A stretch of DNA of 64,000 nucleotides from Cryomorpha sp963748925 (GTDB lineage: Bacteria > Bacteroidota > Bacteroidia > Flavobacteriales_D > Cryomorphaceae): NCBI GenBank assembly GCA_963748925.1, contig CAVVKG010000008.1, positions 124,001-188,000 of the forward strand, read 5' to 3'. Positions 25,692 through 35,147 of the stretch are shown piece after piece. The notes beneath the pieces were generated by a model. The model did no database searches. It was given only the letters and a program-made list of their open reading frames with translations, and was not told where the DNA came from. Position numbers and translations under genes: made by a program. The first letter of the stretch is position 1. Every line of letters starts with the position of its first letter.

Positions 25692-26678
25692 ATGAAAAAT
25701 ATTGCAATAAACGGATTTGGCCGTATCGGTAGACTTACTTTCAGGGAATTATTAACTAAAGATAATGTTGAGGTTGTAGCAATCAATGATTTAACTGATG
25801 CTCACACTCTCGCTCACCTGTTAAAATACGATTCAAATCAAGGACGATTTCCCGGGGAAGTTAGTTATGAAGGGAAGGACCGATTGATAGTAAACGGAAA
25901 ATCGATAAAATTATATGCTGAGAGAGATCCGGCTAATCTACCGTGGAAAGAGCTTCAGATAGATGTAGTGGCCGAATGTACCGGAATATTCAGAGATAAA
26001 GACTCTGCAGGAAAGCATCTTACAGCTGGTGCAAAGCGTGTTATAATCAGTGCTCCTGCCAAAGATGATGTGAAAACTGTTGTGATTGGCGTGAATGAAG
26101 ATACCATAACAGATTCTGATAAAATCATTTCAAATGCCAGCTGTACAACAAATTGTCTCGCTCCAATTGCGATGGTTTTAGATGAGGAATTTGGTATCCA
26201 GAAGGGTTATATCAATACCATCCATGCCTATACAGCCGATCAAAGTTTGCAAGATGCACCACACAGTGATTTGCGCAGAGCACGCGCGGCTGCTCAATCT
26301 ATTATTCCTACCACCACAGGTGCCGCAGCTGCTGTAGGTCTGGTTCTTCCAAAGCTGAAGGGTAAACTGGACGGAATTGCAACACGGGTGCCGGTTCCTA
26401 CGGGATCTATGACAGATTTGGTTGCAGTACTCAATAAAGATGTGACAGTGGATGAAATTAATGCAGCCATTAAAAAAGCAACAGAAGGCAAATTAAAAGG
26501 TATCGTAGAATACACCGAAGACCCAATTGTTTCTATCGATATTGTGGGAAGCCGATATAGCAGCATTTTTGATTCACAAATTACATCTGCCAACGGCAAT
26601 CTCATTAAAGTCGTAGCGTGGTATGATAACGAATATGGATATTCTGCGCGAACAGCAGAACTCGTGGCAATGGTTTAA
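25692..26678 (+). CDS. gap: Glyceraldehyde-3-phosphate dehydrogenase, type I
   Basis: GAPDH, 328 residues, interconverts glyceraldehyde-3-phosphate and 1,3-bisphosphoglycerate. N-terminal INGFGRIGRL is the dinucleotide-binding loop, and Asp33 (AINDLTD) at the end of the second strand indicates NAD rather than NADP preference. The catalytic segment SNASCTTNCLAP places the nucleophile at Cys151. The substrate-binding stretch IIPTTTGAAAAVG and the C-terminal WYDNEYGYSARTAELV are intact. ATG 25692 is the only sensible start. It appears to have its own promoter (25648-25655) and stands alone between moxR and a secreted-protein gene, so it should be expressed independently and highly. Confidence 0.97.
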   Translation: MKNIAINGFGRIGRLTFRELLTKDNVEVVAINDLTDAHTLAHLLKYDSNQGRFPGEVSYEGKDRLIVNGKSIKLYAERDPANLPWKELQIDVVAECTGIFRDKDSAGKHLTAGAKRVIISAPAKDDVKTVVIGVNEDTITDSDKIISNASCTTNCLAPIAMVLDEEFGIQKGYINTIHAYTADQSLQDAPHSDLRRARAAAQSIIPTTTGAAAAVGLVLPKLKGKLDGIATRVPVPTGSMTDLVAVLNKDVTVDEINAAIKKATEGKLKGIVEYTEDPIVSIDIVGSRYSSIFDSQITSANGNLIKVVAWYDNEYGYSARTAELVAMV

Positions 26679-26820
26679 GTGGTTCCCTTTATTCCGTTAA
26701 AAGTCACTTTTTGATTGTTTGTTTTGTTGAAAACATTGGTTGATAAAACATTTTATGAAATCTAATATGATTGTTATCTTCGTACGTTAAATCTACACTA
26801 TTTCAATAACACTTCTATTT

Positions 26821-28524
26821 ATGAAGAATCTTAGATTCTCACTATTTGCTATTTTACCGTTTTTTACGTTTAGTGGGCTGTTAGCCAGCGATTGCGGGTC
26901 GGCCAGTCAAATCACTCCAAGACAGTCTTTAAGTCAAAATGTAGTTTCGGGTTCTTTTTCTGGCGAAACTTATTCGGGAGATACCGAATGCACAGGTCCA
27001 GGCTCCCAGGCTGATTCTTGGTTTCGCTTTACAGCGAATGCAACTAAAATGTTTGTAAGAGTTATAGGATCCGGAGATCTTGACCTGGCATTAGAGGTTC
27101 TAGATGGATGTGGTGGAACGGTACTTTCATGCGCTAACAATACTGGTGCAGCAGGTAGCGAAACCGCAAGTTTGAGCGGGCTGAGTATAGGCAATACCTA
27201 TTATTTCAGGACCTATCACGTGGGAGGTTCTCCAGCAACTAGTCAAGGTTTTACGGCAGCGGTTTCTTTCATCCCTACCGTTCAGCTACAAGCCGAAGAT
27301 TGCGGTATTAATGACTACACAACCAATGACATTCTAACGTCTGTACAACCAGTAAATACATCATCAATTGTGTATTACCAGTGGCGTTTTGAAGAGCTCG
27401 AAGCACCTTTTAACGTTTATGAGGAGATTTCAGATACGCCTACAAACCCGAATTACAGGCTTAAGTTTTTTAACGAAATAGAGTACAATCGTAGCTACGA
27501 TGTAAGTATTCGTCTTGCAGTAAATCCAGATGCAACAGTGGGTGATTACGGCCCATCGTGTACCATTCAACTTCAGGAAGACGTTCTCTCTACACAGATG
27601 GAACAGCAATATGCAAGTACTTTCGTGGATTTTTGCGATGTAATAGGAGCGGATGATGTAGGTGGCGCGGATAGGTATCGCTGGAACTTTAATGACTTTG
27701 AAACACCACTTAATGTGTATGGAGATGGAAACCAACGGCTGCTAAGAATTTCTAAAGTTCCGGGCATAAAACTTGGAAAAACCTATGTCGTTTCAGTTTT
27801 TGCAGAGGTTGCAGGCATGGAAAGTCCGGCAGGAACCTTTCGCTTCATCAATACAAATAATACAGTTCCTAATACCGGTTTGCGCACTGATATCTATCCA
27901 TGTGGTGGGACATATCCTATCAATTCTCAAGTACAGGCGATAGAAATTTGTAAGGCAGAAAACTATACGTGGCGTTTTAGAAATACGAGTCAGGTTCAGC
28001 CCGACCTTATTTACGTCCGTACTGGTGGTAATCGCTTTATTCGACTGGAATGGGTTACTGGCCTTATTCCCGGCGACAATTACGATGTGGATGTAAAAGC
28101 CCGTCAAGGTGCTAAAAATGGAGATTATTCTTTGGTTTGTAATATAACTATAGGAGAATCTACCGCCCCATTTTTGGAAGAGGTTGTTTCCTTTGGTAAT
28201 AATGGTGACGATAAAGAAGGCAATGACGGCGGCCTAATTTCAAGTGTTAATCACGATGAAACGTTGATAGAAATGGTATTGCTCAATAATGGAAGCAGCA
28301 GTTCAGAAGGTATTGTATTTGATATCGCTTCTGCGGATGTTGACAATACTACCCGCATCGAGCTTTACGATTTAAACGGTCGCTTGGTGGCTGAGAGAAC
28401 AGAGTATGTGGTGAGAGAAGGAAATAGAATCAGCTGGAAAGTACCCGGATTTACATCCGGAATTTACTTGCTTCGCGCTGTAAATGGCGATCATGTCGTT
28501 ACCAAAAAAGTTTCTGTTTTCTAG
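26821..28524 (+). CDS. Secreted protein with three beta-sandwich repeats and T9SS type A sorting domain
   Basis: A 567-residue secreted protein. Signal peptide MKNLRFSLFAILPFFTFSGL ends near LLASDC. Residues 22-155 resemble a pre-peptidase/jelly-roll domain (DSWFRFTANATKMFVRV, LDGCGGTVLSCANNTG). Three modules follow, each marked by a W-x-F core (YYQWRFEE, RYRWNFND, NYTWRFRN), then a basic stretch such as LRISKVPG or IRLEWVTG and G-x-x-Y-x-V (GKTYVVSV, GDNYDVDV). The C-terminus is a type A sorting domain: IELYDLNGRLVAERTE, SGIYLLRAVNGDHVVTKKVS. It should pass the outer membrane via the T9SS. Function unknown. A strong terminator follows directly. Confidence 0.8.
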   Translation: MKNLRFSLFAILPFFTFSGLLASDCGSASQITPRQSLSQNVVSGSFSGETYSGDTECTGPGSQADSWFRFTANATKMFVRVIGSGDLDLALEVLDGCGGTVLSCANNTGAAGSETASLSGLSIGNTYYFRTYHVGGSPATSQGFTAAVSFIPTVQLQAEDCGINDYTTNDILTSVQPVNTSSIVYYQWRFEELEAPFNVYEEISDTPTNPNYRLKFFNEIEYNRSYDVSIRLAVNPDATVGDYGPSCTIQLQEDVLSTQMEQQYASTFVDFCDVIGADDVGGADRYRWNFNDFETPLNVYGDGNQRLLRISKVPGIKLGKTYVVSVFAEVAGMESPAGTFRFINTNNTVPNTGLRTDIYPCGGTYPINSQVQAIEICKAENYTWRFRNTSQVQPDLIYVRTGGNRFIRLEWVTGLIPGDNYDVDVKARQGAKNGDYSLVCNITIGESTAPFLEEVVSFGNNGDDKEGNDGGLISSVNHDETLIEMVLLNNGSSSSEGIVFDIASADVDNTTRIELYDLNGRLVAERTEYVVREGNRISWKVPGFTSGIYLLRAVNGDHVVTKKVSVF

Positions 28525-28556
28525 AAAAACGATATTTAATAAGTATTTCGTAATTT

Positions 28557-28584
28557 AAGGGGCTTTTTTTTAGCCCCTTTTTTT
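28557..28584 (+). terminator. Intrinsic terminator directly abutting the comEC start codon
   Basis: An 8-bp stem (AAGGGGCT paired with AGCCCCTT), a 7-T loop and a T-run that ends at 28584. The comEC ATG begins at the very next base. It terminates the upstream T9SS gene and would also fold over the comEC ribosome-binding region. Confidence 0.85.
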
Positions 28585-30690
28585 ATGGAAACGATTTGGC
28601 ACAAAGCTCCTTGTCTAAGACTAACATTTCCGTTAATCTTCGGAGCTTTTTGTGGATTTTATTTACCCATTGATCCAGTGCTCATTGGCCTCTTTGTAGC
28701 CGGAATAGTGCTTGGTTTATCAATTATATTTCTTTTCATTTCGAAATGGAAATACCTCAAAAATCAAATTGTTTTTGGAGCGATATTAACCACAACTTTT
28801 ATATTCGCTGGTGCAGGCCTTTCCCTTCAGCAGCGTTATAATGCCCTACCACTGCTCGACTTGCCTTCTCACGGCGATTATTTTACTTCTGAAGTGTTAG
28901 AATATCCACAGCAAAAAGAGAAGTCGGTAAGGCTCATGCTGCAAATTAATACTATTCATAACGAGGGTGAGTCCGTTGAACATTCTGAGGCCCGGGTTTT
29001 AGCATATGCGCCGAATTATATGATGCTTGATACATTGATTCCGGGAGATGTGATCTTGTTTGAATCAAAGCTTCAGGCACATAAAATACCATCGAATCCC
29101 GGGCAGTTTGATTATGGTGCTTATTTGAAGAAAAATGGGATAGCCGGAACGGTTTATTTCCACAAGCAAGTTGTGGCTAACCGACCTGAGGGTAATACTT
29201 GGTCATTGTTTTCTGTTTTTGCTGATATTCAAAACTATTGCGTAAGAACATTTGCAGAAGCGGGACTCGCCCCTCGTGAATTGGGCGTGGCATCTGCACT
29301 TATCCTGGGCGAACGCTCCCTGGTTCTTCCTGATACTAAAGAGGCTTTTGCTACCGCTGGGGCAGTTCATATTCTCGCTGTAAGCGGACTCCATGTTGGA
29401 ATTATATACCTTTTCGTATTTGGCTTTTTCTCTAAAGTCTTTCCGAATAAAAAGTGGCGAATGGTAAATCTCATCCTTACCATTTTATTGTTGTGGATTT
29501 ATGCGGGTATTACAGGGTTATCACCATCTGTATTGCGAGCGGCAACCATGTTTTCATTTATTGCTGTAGGCAAGCATGGTGGATTGCGAAACAATGTATA
29601 CAATATGTTGGCGGCCAGTGCTTTTGTTCTTGTGGTTTTAAATCCGCAAATTATAAGCGAAGTTGGTTTTCAGCTTTCGTACCTGGCAGTGCTTGGTATT
29701 TCGATATTCTATAAACCCATCTACAGAATTTTTATTTTTAAATACTGGGTTACGGATAAGTTATGGTCTCTGATAGTTATTTCATTTGCAGCCCAACTCG
29801 CCACTTTTCCACTAAGTATTTACTATTTCTCACAATTTCCCAATTTGTTTCTGATCACAAATTTGGTTGTTATTCCAGCAGCTACACTTGCCCTATATGC
29901 CGGGTTACTTTTTGTGATTCTTCATATTATTCCTTTTGTCGGAGCCTTGATTGGGGTGATTTTGAACTGGACCTTAATCTGCTTGAATGATTTCATAGAC
30001 TGGGTGTCTACATTATCATTCGCTTTGTCTGATAACCTCCATTTCGGAGCTGGAGTGGTTATCCTGGTCTATTTCCTCATTTATTCGTTAATAAAGTTTT
30101 ATCGGGATCCGCGTAAATGGAATCTCTGGCGACCACTCTTAATACTTATGTTTCTCACTTCCCTATGGGCAAATCGAAAGATAGCTGTGGCGAATACTGT
30201 TGGATTGAATGTTTTAGTAGGATCAAATGAGTCATTACTTCTGCTCCAAAGAGGAAGAAGCGGAGTAGTGCTTACCAACGATACATCAGCAACTCAAAAG
30301 GCAAAAAACCATTATTTTATTTCTGGTTTTTGTGACAAAGCGGGGATTGATAACCTTGAATGGAGAGAGTATTCTTCTGACTTTGAAAGTCCCAATCTCT
30401 CCGTTCAATCCGGGCTTGTAAGTTTTAATGGATTGCTGATTGCCTATCCATTTAACGAGCAGCGTAACCATTCGTATGATGAGCTCAAACCTAATTATAT
30501 TGTTATTTCAAACAGGCAAAGCGATTATAAGCTTGAATTAGACGATCCCAAAACAATGTATATAATAGACTCTTCCGTTCCGGCATATCGGCGTAAGCAG
30601 ATAATAGCCTCTTTTATTGAAAACCAAATTCCATTTTGGGATATGCATTATCAAGGCGCTTTTTTAGCCGATAAAGGCATTTCGAATTAG
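28585..30690 (+). CDS. comEC: ComEC/Rec2 family DNA-uptake channel, without metallo-beta-lactamase domain
   Basis: A 701-residue polytopic inner-membrane protein that should carry single-stranded DNA into the cytosol during natural transformation. The N-terminal 65 residues hold three membrane helices, followed by the soluble DUF4131/OB-like region (about 80-200) and the Competence domain, recognised by ASALILGERSLV, AGAVHILAVSGLHVGIIY and the helical bundle to about residue 530. The last 170 residues do not show the HxHxDH motif of the metallo-beta-lactamase nuclease domain that Bacillus ComEC has, so DNA degradation would need another enzyme. ATG 28585 follows a terminator with no spacer. 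Its stop overlaps the stop of the converging SPOR gene by 4 bases. Confidence 0.9.
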   Translation: METIWHKAPCLRLTFPLIFGAFCGFYLPIDPVLIGLFVAGIVLGLSIIFLFISKWKYLKNQIVFGAILTTTFIFAGAGLSLQQRYNALPLLDLPSHGDYFTSEVLEYPQQKEKSVRLMLQINTIHNEGESVEHSEARVLAYAPNYMMLDTLIPGDVILFESKLQAHKIPSNPGQFDYGAYLKKNGIAGTVYFHKQVVANRPEGNTWSLFSVFADIQNYCVRTFAEAGLAPRELGVASALILGERSLVLPDTKEAFATAGAVHILAVSGLHVGIIYLFVFGFFSKVFPNKKWRMVNLILTILLLWIYAGITGLSPSVLRAATMFSFIAVGKHGGLRNNVYNMLAASAFVLVVLNPQIISEVGFQLSYLAVLGISIFYKPIYRIFIFKYWVTDKLWSLIVISFAAQLATFPLSIYYFSQFPNLFLITNLVVIPAATLALYAGLLFVILHIIPFVGALIGVILNWTLICLNDFIDWVSTLSFALSDNLHFGAGVVILVYFLIYSLIKFYRDPRKWNLWRPLLILMFLTSLWANRKIAVANTVGLNVLVGSNESLLLLQRGRSGVVLTNDTSATQKAKNHYFISGFCDKAGIDNLEWREYSSDFESPNLSVQSGLVSFNGLLIAYPFNEQRNHSYDELKPNYIVISNRQSDYKLELDDPKTMYIIDSSVPAYRRKQIIASFIENQIPFWDMHYQGAFLADKGISN

Positions 30691-32741
30691 TTATCTTTAA
30701 TTTTCTGTGCTTCGCTGGCTGGAATGATTTGTCCGTTGAATTCGCCCACAATAAAGGCATTTCCAAAACCTTTATCAGTCATGGTGCGGAGTGCGTCCAT
30801 GGCTTCTTTTTGAGTTTCAAACTTGCTGTACACGTACTTTGTTACACCATCTTTACCACGCAGTGGTCTTACATTTCCAAGACTCATATAGTCACTTAAT
30901 ACATCTGCGGGAACGCGACCATCAAATGATCCTAGTTGGATTGTGAAATCTACAAACTCTGAATTAATAGATCCGGAAGTTTGCTCTTTGGATGTGATAT
31001 CTTCTTCACTAGTAACTCTTGCTCCGGCTTCTTTCAGTGTAATACGTTTACCTGCTCGATACGAAGTTACAAATGCACCTTCAAAACCTTTTAAGAGAAG
31101 ATTAATTTTATACTCAGCGGCTTCTTGTATTGTAGTAAACGAGCCCGAAAGGTATCTGGTTAATCCATCATTACCCTCTATGGTAAGTAGTTGAGGAACA
31201 TCCCCAAATACATCCTGGGAAAGTTTGTTGCGATATGCGCCAATTTGAACTCTAAATACAATTTGATTTGGATCCAGATCTTCTGAATTTACGAGTGGGT
31301 TCAGTATTTCTAGCTCAGACTTATCAACATTTTCAATATCGCCTGACTCGTTGTAAACCAAATTAGTTTGAATGCCAAGTGCTTCAACTTCTGCTTGTCT
31401 GGAAAGTGCTTCAATAGGGTTTTCAAAGTTTCCAATATAATATGATATTCCCTCTGTCGTCTCTTCAGATTTAATATCGCTTATGGATAACATTCTCGAA
31501 ATTTGATCACTACTCAAATCTGAAGTGTTCGCAATTCTAACACGGTATCCATTGTTTCTATTACCTAATTTGTTTTTCCTTTTTATATCGGCGGTATACA
31601 TTGCCGATTTTTTAAACTGCAGATTTCCTATTGAATCAGCATACGTAAGGTACATTTGTTCAATTTCCTCATCTGTAAGGGTTACACCCACAGAATTGAC
31701 GTAAGCATTGCGCGGCGAATTGGGCTCTTCATCTAAATAATCAGGAACTCCGTCTTCATCATAATCAAGCGGACATCCATACATACTTACAGATACTGTA
31801 GAAGGGGTGAATGGGCATAAATCGATAATATCGGCTACACCATCTTTATCTTCATCCTCATACTCCAGTCCTTCAATGTCTGGATTGCCATAATCTGCTT
31901 CAGTGTTTTTAGTTTTTCCGAAGTAGTGCAAGTTATAGGCTAAGGCAAGATTTGAGTACAATAAAAAATCATTCCCTTTTTTGGACGTAGAATGCTGTGT
32001 AGACTCAGAGTTCACATTATCCAAATTATCAGTCATTGTGAAATGAAACTCAGCACCCATACGTAAGGTAAAACTTTCAGTAAGATTTAATAGTGCTCCC
32101 GCACCTACAGGAACAGAAAGGGAACGCAATGAGTAGCGCTCCGTTTGGTCGTTTGTTTGTCGTAAATCCGTTTCATAGACATTATCGCGGGTTAATATGT
32201 CGGAGCTTTCCGCTTTGGCAGATGTCAATGCTCCGCGACGGATAGTTCCGTCATTCCAATAGTGGTATTCATTTCCATCTGCATCGTACAGATCGCCTTT
32301 AGGGGCAAATTCAAAAGTGGAAATTCCCACACTTAGATATGGGGTAATGTTTCGTTTTTTCGGAAGTAGTGCATCGAAATTATACTCAACAGATAGGCCA
32401 CCCATTCTAATTTCAGATTGAAAATTTGTGTTTCCTGCCAAAAACTGTTCACTGCTGCTCACCTTGCCAAAAAGTGCAAATAGGCTAAGCCCAAATGAAT
32501 TGGAAATGCGGTTTCTGAATCCGATATTATAAGCCCAGTTCAGGTCATGGCTTTTGCCTGAACCGCCTAAATTGCCAACATCACCAAAATAGTTGAGCAC
32601 ACCTGTGCCCATTTCTATTTGAGGTCTGGATAGTTTATTAGTTGATAGGTTCAGCGAATCAGATTGACCCTGAGCATTTAGCTGAGCTAAAGCGAAAGTG
32701 GTCAAAAAAACGAGTAGAATATGTTTGTTCTTTGGGGACAT
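30687..32741 (-). CDS. Outer-membrane protein with beta-barrel, TSP3 calcium-type repeats and three SPOR-like domains
   Basis: A 684-residue protein with signal peptide (LLVFLTTFALAQLNAQ). Residues 40-290 look like a small outer-membrane barrel (IEMGTGVLNYFGDVGNLGGS; NSFGLSLFALFG). Residues 295-345 carry Asp-rich thrombospondin type 3 repeats (DEDKDGVADIIDLCP, DYDEDGVPDYLDEEP) typical of calcium binding and OmpA-like linkers. Where OmpA would follow there are instead three consecutive SPOR-like folds, near 395-470, 490-575 and 590-680; the last two have FRVQIGAY and FTIQLGSF openings and end GAFVTSYRAGKRI / GNAFIVGEFNGQ. SPOR domains bind denuded peptidoglycan, so it may tie the outer membrane to the wall. 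Neighbouring SPOR gene upstream, 75 bases away. Confidence 0.75.
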   Translation of the reverse strand: MSPKNKHILLVFLTTFALAQLNAQGQSDSLNLSTNKLSRPQIEMGTGVLNYFGDVGNLGGSGKSHDLNWAYNIGFRNRISNSFGLSLFALFGKVSSSEQFLAGNTNFQSEIRMGGLSVEYNFDALLPKKRNITPYLSVGISTFEFAPKGDLYDADGNEYHYWNDGTIRRGALTSAKAESSDILTRDNVYETDLRQTNDQTERYSLRSLSVPVGAGALLNLTESFTLRMGAEFHFTMTDNLDNVNSESTQHSTSKKGNDFLLYSNLALAYNLHYFGKTKNTEADYGNPDIEGLEYEDEDKDGVADIIDLCPFTPSTVSVSMYGCPLDYDEDGVPDYLDEEPNSPRNAYVNSVGVTLTDEEIEQMYLTYADSIGNLQFKKSAMYTADIKRKNKLGNRNNGYRVRIANTSDLSSDQISRMLSISDIKSEETTEGISYYIGNFENPIEALSRQAEVEALGIQTNLVYNESGDIENVDKSELEILNPLVNSEDLDPNQIVFRVQIGAYRNKLSQDVFGDVPQLLTIEGNDGLTRYLSGSFTTIQEAAEYKINLLLKGFEGAFVTSYRAGKRITLKEAGARVTSEEDITSKEQTSGSINSEFVDFTIQLGSFDGRVPADVLSDYMSLGNVRPLRGKDGVTKYVYSKFETQKEAMDALRTMTDKGFGNAFIVGEFNGQIIPASEAQKIKDN

Positions 32742-32816
32742 GCATATAAGTAATTGTCATACTTATACTGCATTTAGAATGAAATGTTTCCGAATGAGTC
32801 GAAAACATTGTAAATA

Positions 32817-34298
32817 CTACTGGAACCACTTTTGATTTGTAATCATTAAGGCTTCCTGTACAGTAATCCTTTCTCCGTCGTTATAAGCGGTAACAAAAGG
32901 CCCCTGGAACTTATCGTACTTTGCGGTAATACGCACCCTTCCATCTCTGGCCGACTTGTATACCTGATGATACCCGGTGGTGTACTTAAAGAGTCCGTGA
33001 GCATTTTCCAACTTATAGCCTTCGCTAAATCCGTAGAGCTTGGCAAAAACATCAGATTTAAGATTGTTCTTACCTGCAGCAATTTGCACTCTGTAGAAAA
33101 CCCCTGTTTCAGGCTCAGGTACATTTACGATATTGGAATTAACCCTTCCTTTCTGAGTTCCGTTATCGGCTAAATTATTTTGTTCTTGTGAAGTTTTCGG
33201 TTCTGACTTAGGTTCCTCTTTTGAAATTTGTTTGGTTTCTGTTTTATCAGGAGCTGTTTCTTTCGTACCTACCGGTGCTTTAGTATTAGTGGCGGTGTTC
33301 TCAGGTTCTGCCGATTTTGGTTCAACAGCTTCAGCTATTTCTTCTTCTTCTTCTTCAACAATTGCAGTTTCCTCTGCTTGTATTTCTTCAGCAACGTCAT
33401 CTCCTGTCGCTGATGTAATATCTGATGAGTCGGCCAGGATTTCTTCTGTGTCATCCACAATCTCCATACCTGAATCCCCAATCGGAACAGTGATTGTTTC
33501 CTCATTTTTGAGGTAAGAAAAATCACCTTCTATCTCCGGGGCACCAGCATTCATAGCAATAACCGGCAATAATTTATACGAAACGGTAATATTCTCGTTT
33601 TCAGGAATATCGTACCAGATATATTTTACTTTGGTATCATCTAATGAGAATACGGCTGAGCTAGATTTTAAATCAATCACTGTATATCCATTAGGAACAG
33701 ATTCTTCTATTTTGGCAAATCCCTGCAAGTTCGATTTTACGATTGTTACATCTACTTTCCATTGATTAATGCCTACAGATGTAACCACTCTGTCGCCTGA
33801 GATGGTAGCTTCTTTATTCAGTGCTTTTTCTTCCATAGAAGATTTTATTTGCTGGGCTGCTAAAGAATTGGCGTCACCTACAGCTATGATCTGCGATGGC
33901 AGGTCATAATTTTTACGTTCATTTTCATAAATGTATGAAAAGCGCGAGTCAATATTGAGATTTCCAATGGCACTCTTTCCTGCTACAATCCGGTACTTAA
34001 TGGTGAATTTTTTTGCGTCGGGCAGCGCCATCCAGATAAATTTGGCCTTTTGATCATTAAAGGTAAATGATGCCCCGGAACTTTCTATAACTTCGGCTGT
34101 GAGTCCTTCATCAAGAGTGATTTGATACTTAGCGAAGCCGGTAACATTTGACTTGTCAATATTTACCACTACTTCTGCTTCCTGACCTGGTTTGAGTTGA
34201 GACGGTAGGTTGTGACTTATTTCGACTTCCTGCTTTTGGTATAAGCCGAGCAATAGAAAACCAAAAACATTTAATCCTAAAAGTAGTGTCCTAATCAT
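32817..34298 (-). CDS. Envelope protein with duplicated beta-sandwich domain and C-terminal SPOR-like domain
   Basis: A 493-residue protein with an N-terminal signal or anchor (LLLGLNVFGFLLLGLYQ). Two homologous domains follow, about 28-145 and 172-275: each has GFAK, a Ser-Ser-Ala/Gly-x-F segment (SSGASFTFNDQKAKFIW; SSSAVFSLDDTKVKYIW) and F-SY at its end. Residues 280-390 are a low-complexity Glu/Thr/Lys spacer, suited to cross the periplasm. The C-terminal 95 residues form a SPOR-like domain (FYRVQIAAGKNNLKSDVFAK ... GPFVTAYNDGERITVQEA) closely related to those of the next gene. Probably peptidoglycan-linked; exact role unknown. It has its own TAnnTTTG box at 34336-34343 and is likely co-transcribed with the downstream SPOR gene. 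Confidence 0.72.
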   Translation of the reverse strand: MIRTLLLGLNVFGFLLLGLYQKQEVEISHNLPSQLKPGQEAEVVVNIDKSNVTGFAKYQITLDEGLTAEVIESSGASFTFNDQKAKFIWMALPDAKKFTIKYRIVAGKSAIGNLNIDSRFSYIYENERKNYDLPSQIIAVGDANSLAAQQIKSSMEEKALNKEATISGDRVVTSVGINQWKVDVTIVKSNLQGFAKIEESVPNGYTVIDLKSSSAVFSLDDTKVKYIWYDIPENENITVSYKLLPVIAMNAGAPEIEGDFSYLKNEETITVPIGDSGMEIVDDTEEILADSSDITSATGDDVAEEIQAEETAIVEEEEEEIAEAVEPKSAEPENTATNTKAPVGTKETAPDKTETKQISKEEPKSEPKTSQEQNNLADNGTQKGRVNSNIVNVPEPETGVFYRVQIAAGKNNLKSDVFAKLYGFSEGYKLENAHGLFKYTTGYHQVYKSARDGRVRITAKYDKFQGPFVTAYNDGERITVQEALMITNQKWFQ

Positions 34299-34335
34299 GC
34301 CGTGCTAGAGATTGCTTAATATCTTGGTATTAAAA

Positions 34336-34343
34336 CAAATCTA
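34336..34343 (-). promoter_or_regulatory. Bacteroidota -7 promoter box for the SPOR-protein pair
   Basis: The minus strand reads TAGATTTG, matching TAnnTTTG, 37 bases before ATG 34298. A TTG on the same strand (34362-34360) lies 16 bases upstream, slightly closer than the usual -33 spacing of about 19. Confidence 0.5.
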
Positions 34344-34367
34344 TTTATAAAGTGCACAACAATTAAG

Positions 34368-34391
34368 CTGTTTGCTCCTTTTTGCAAACAG
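34368..34391 (-). terminator. Possible weak hairpin after the LOG gene
   Basis: An 8-bp stem (CTGTTTGC paired with GCAAACAG) with an 8-base loop, 40 bases after the stop at 34431. There is no T-run on either side, so termination would be inefficient; it may be a processing or stability hairpin. Confidence 0.3.
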
Positions 34392-34430
34392 GAAAATGTT
34401 GAAAATCTCAGTTAGGTAGAAGGGTGAATA

Positions 34431-35147
34431 CTAGAAGTTTGGCTTGAGCATGTATTTGCTATAAAATCGATCAATATGTTCTATCGCTTCATCTGGAGTA
34501 TTAACAAGTCTAAAAAGCATTAAATCTTCTTCATTGATTGACTTGTACTTATCTAATAATGTGTCTTTAAACCAGTTAAGCAATCCTTCCCAATAGTCTT
34601 TTCCATATAAAATTATAGGGAATCGAGCTATTTTTCCGGTTTGAATGAGTGTGAGTGCTTCAAAGACTTCATCAAGAGTTCCAAACCCTCCGGGCATTAC
34701 CACAAATCCTTGAGAGTACTTCACAAACATTACTTTTCTCACAAAGAAATAGTCAAATGTAATGAGCTTATCGTTGTCAATGTACGGATTGCCTTTTTGT
34801 TCAAATGGAAGTTCGATATTGAGTCCAACGCTTGTTCCACCACCTCTATTGGCTCCTTTGTTTCCAGCTTCCATAATTCCCGGACCGCCACCGGTTATTA
34901 CTCCATATCCTTTCTGGCTTAGCTTGAATGCTATTTCTTCTGCCGCGATATACGAGGGATCGTCATCAGGAAAACGTGCGGATCCAAAGATGGTCACACA
35001 TGGTTTTATCCGGGACATTTTTTCATAGCCTTCTACAAATTCGGACATGATTTTGAAAATTGCCCAACTGTCATTCGTTTTCTGCTCGTTCCAGCTCCTT
35101 TGTTTAAACGCTTTTTTTATTTTTTTATCGTGGTCGTTTTTGCTCAT
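34431..35147 (-). CDS. LOG-family protein (TIGR00730 Rossmann fold)
   Basis: A 238-residue cytosolic protein of the LOG/YgdH group. The Rossmann core holds GVITGGGPGIMEAGNKGAN and the signature PGGFGTLDEVFEALTLIQTG, including the PGGxGT and Arg/Glu residues that in LOG enzymes cleave nucleoside 5'-monophosphates to base and ribose-5-phosphate. The extended N-terminal 40 residues (KAFKQRSWNEQKTNDSWAIF) are typical of the longer LOG subgroup. The product was once mislabelled lysine decarboxylase. Its ATG overlaps the uvrA stop (ATGA), so translation is coupled and it is the last gene of the long exopolysaccharide-uvrA run. Link to UvrA unknown; nucleotide salvage is possible. Confidence 0.87.
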   Translation of the reverse strand: MSKNDHDKKIKKAFKQRSWNEQKTNDSWAIFKIMSEFVEGYEKMSRIKPCVTIFGSARFPDDDPSYIAAEEIAFKLSQKGYGVITGGGPGIMEAGNKGANRGGGTSVGLNIELPFEQKGNPYIDNDKLITFDYFFVRKVMFVKYSQGFVVMPGGFGTLDEVFEALTLIQTGKIARFPIILYGKDYWEGLLNWFKDTLLDKYKSINEEDLMLFRLVNTPDEAIEHIDRFYSKYMLKPNF

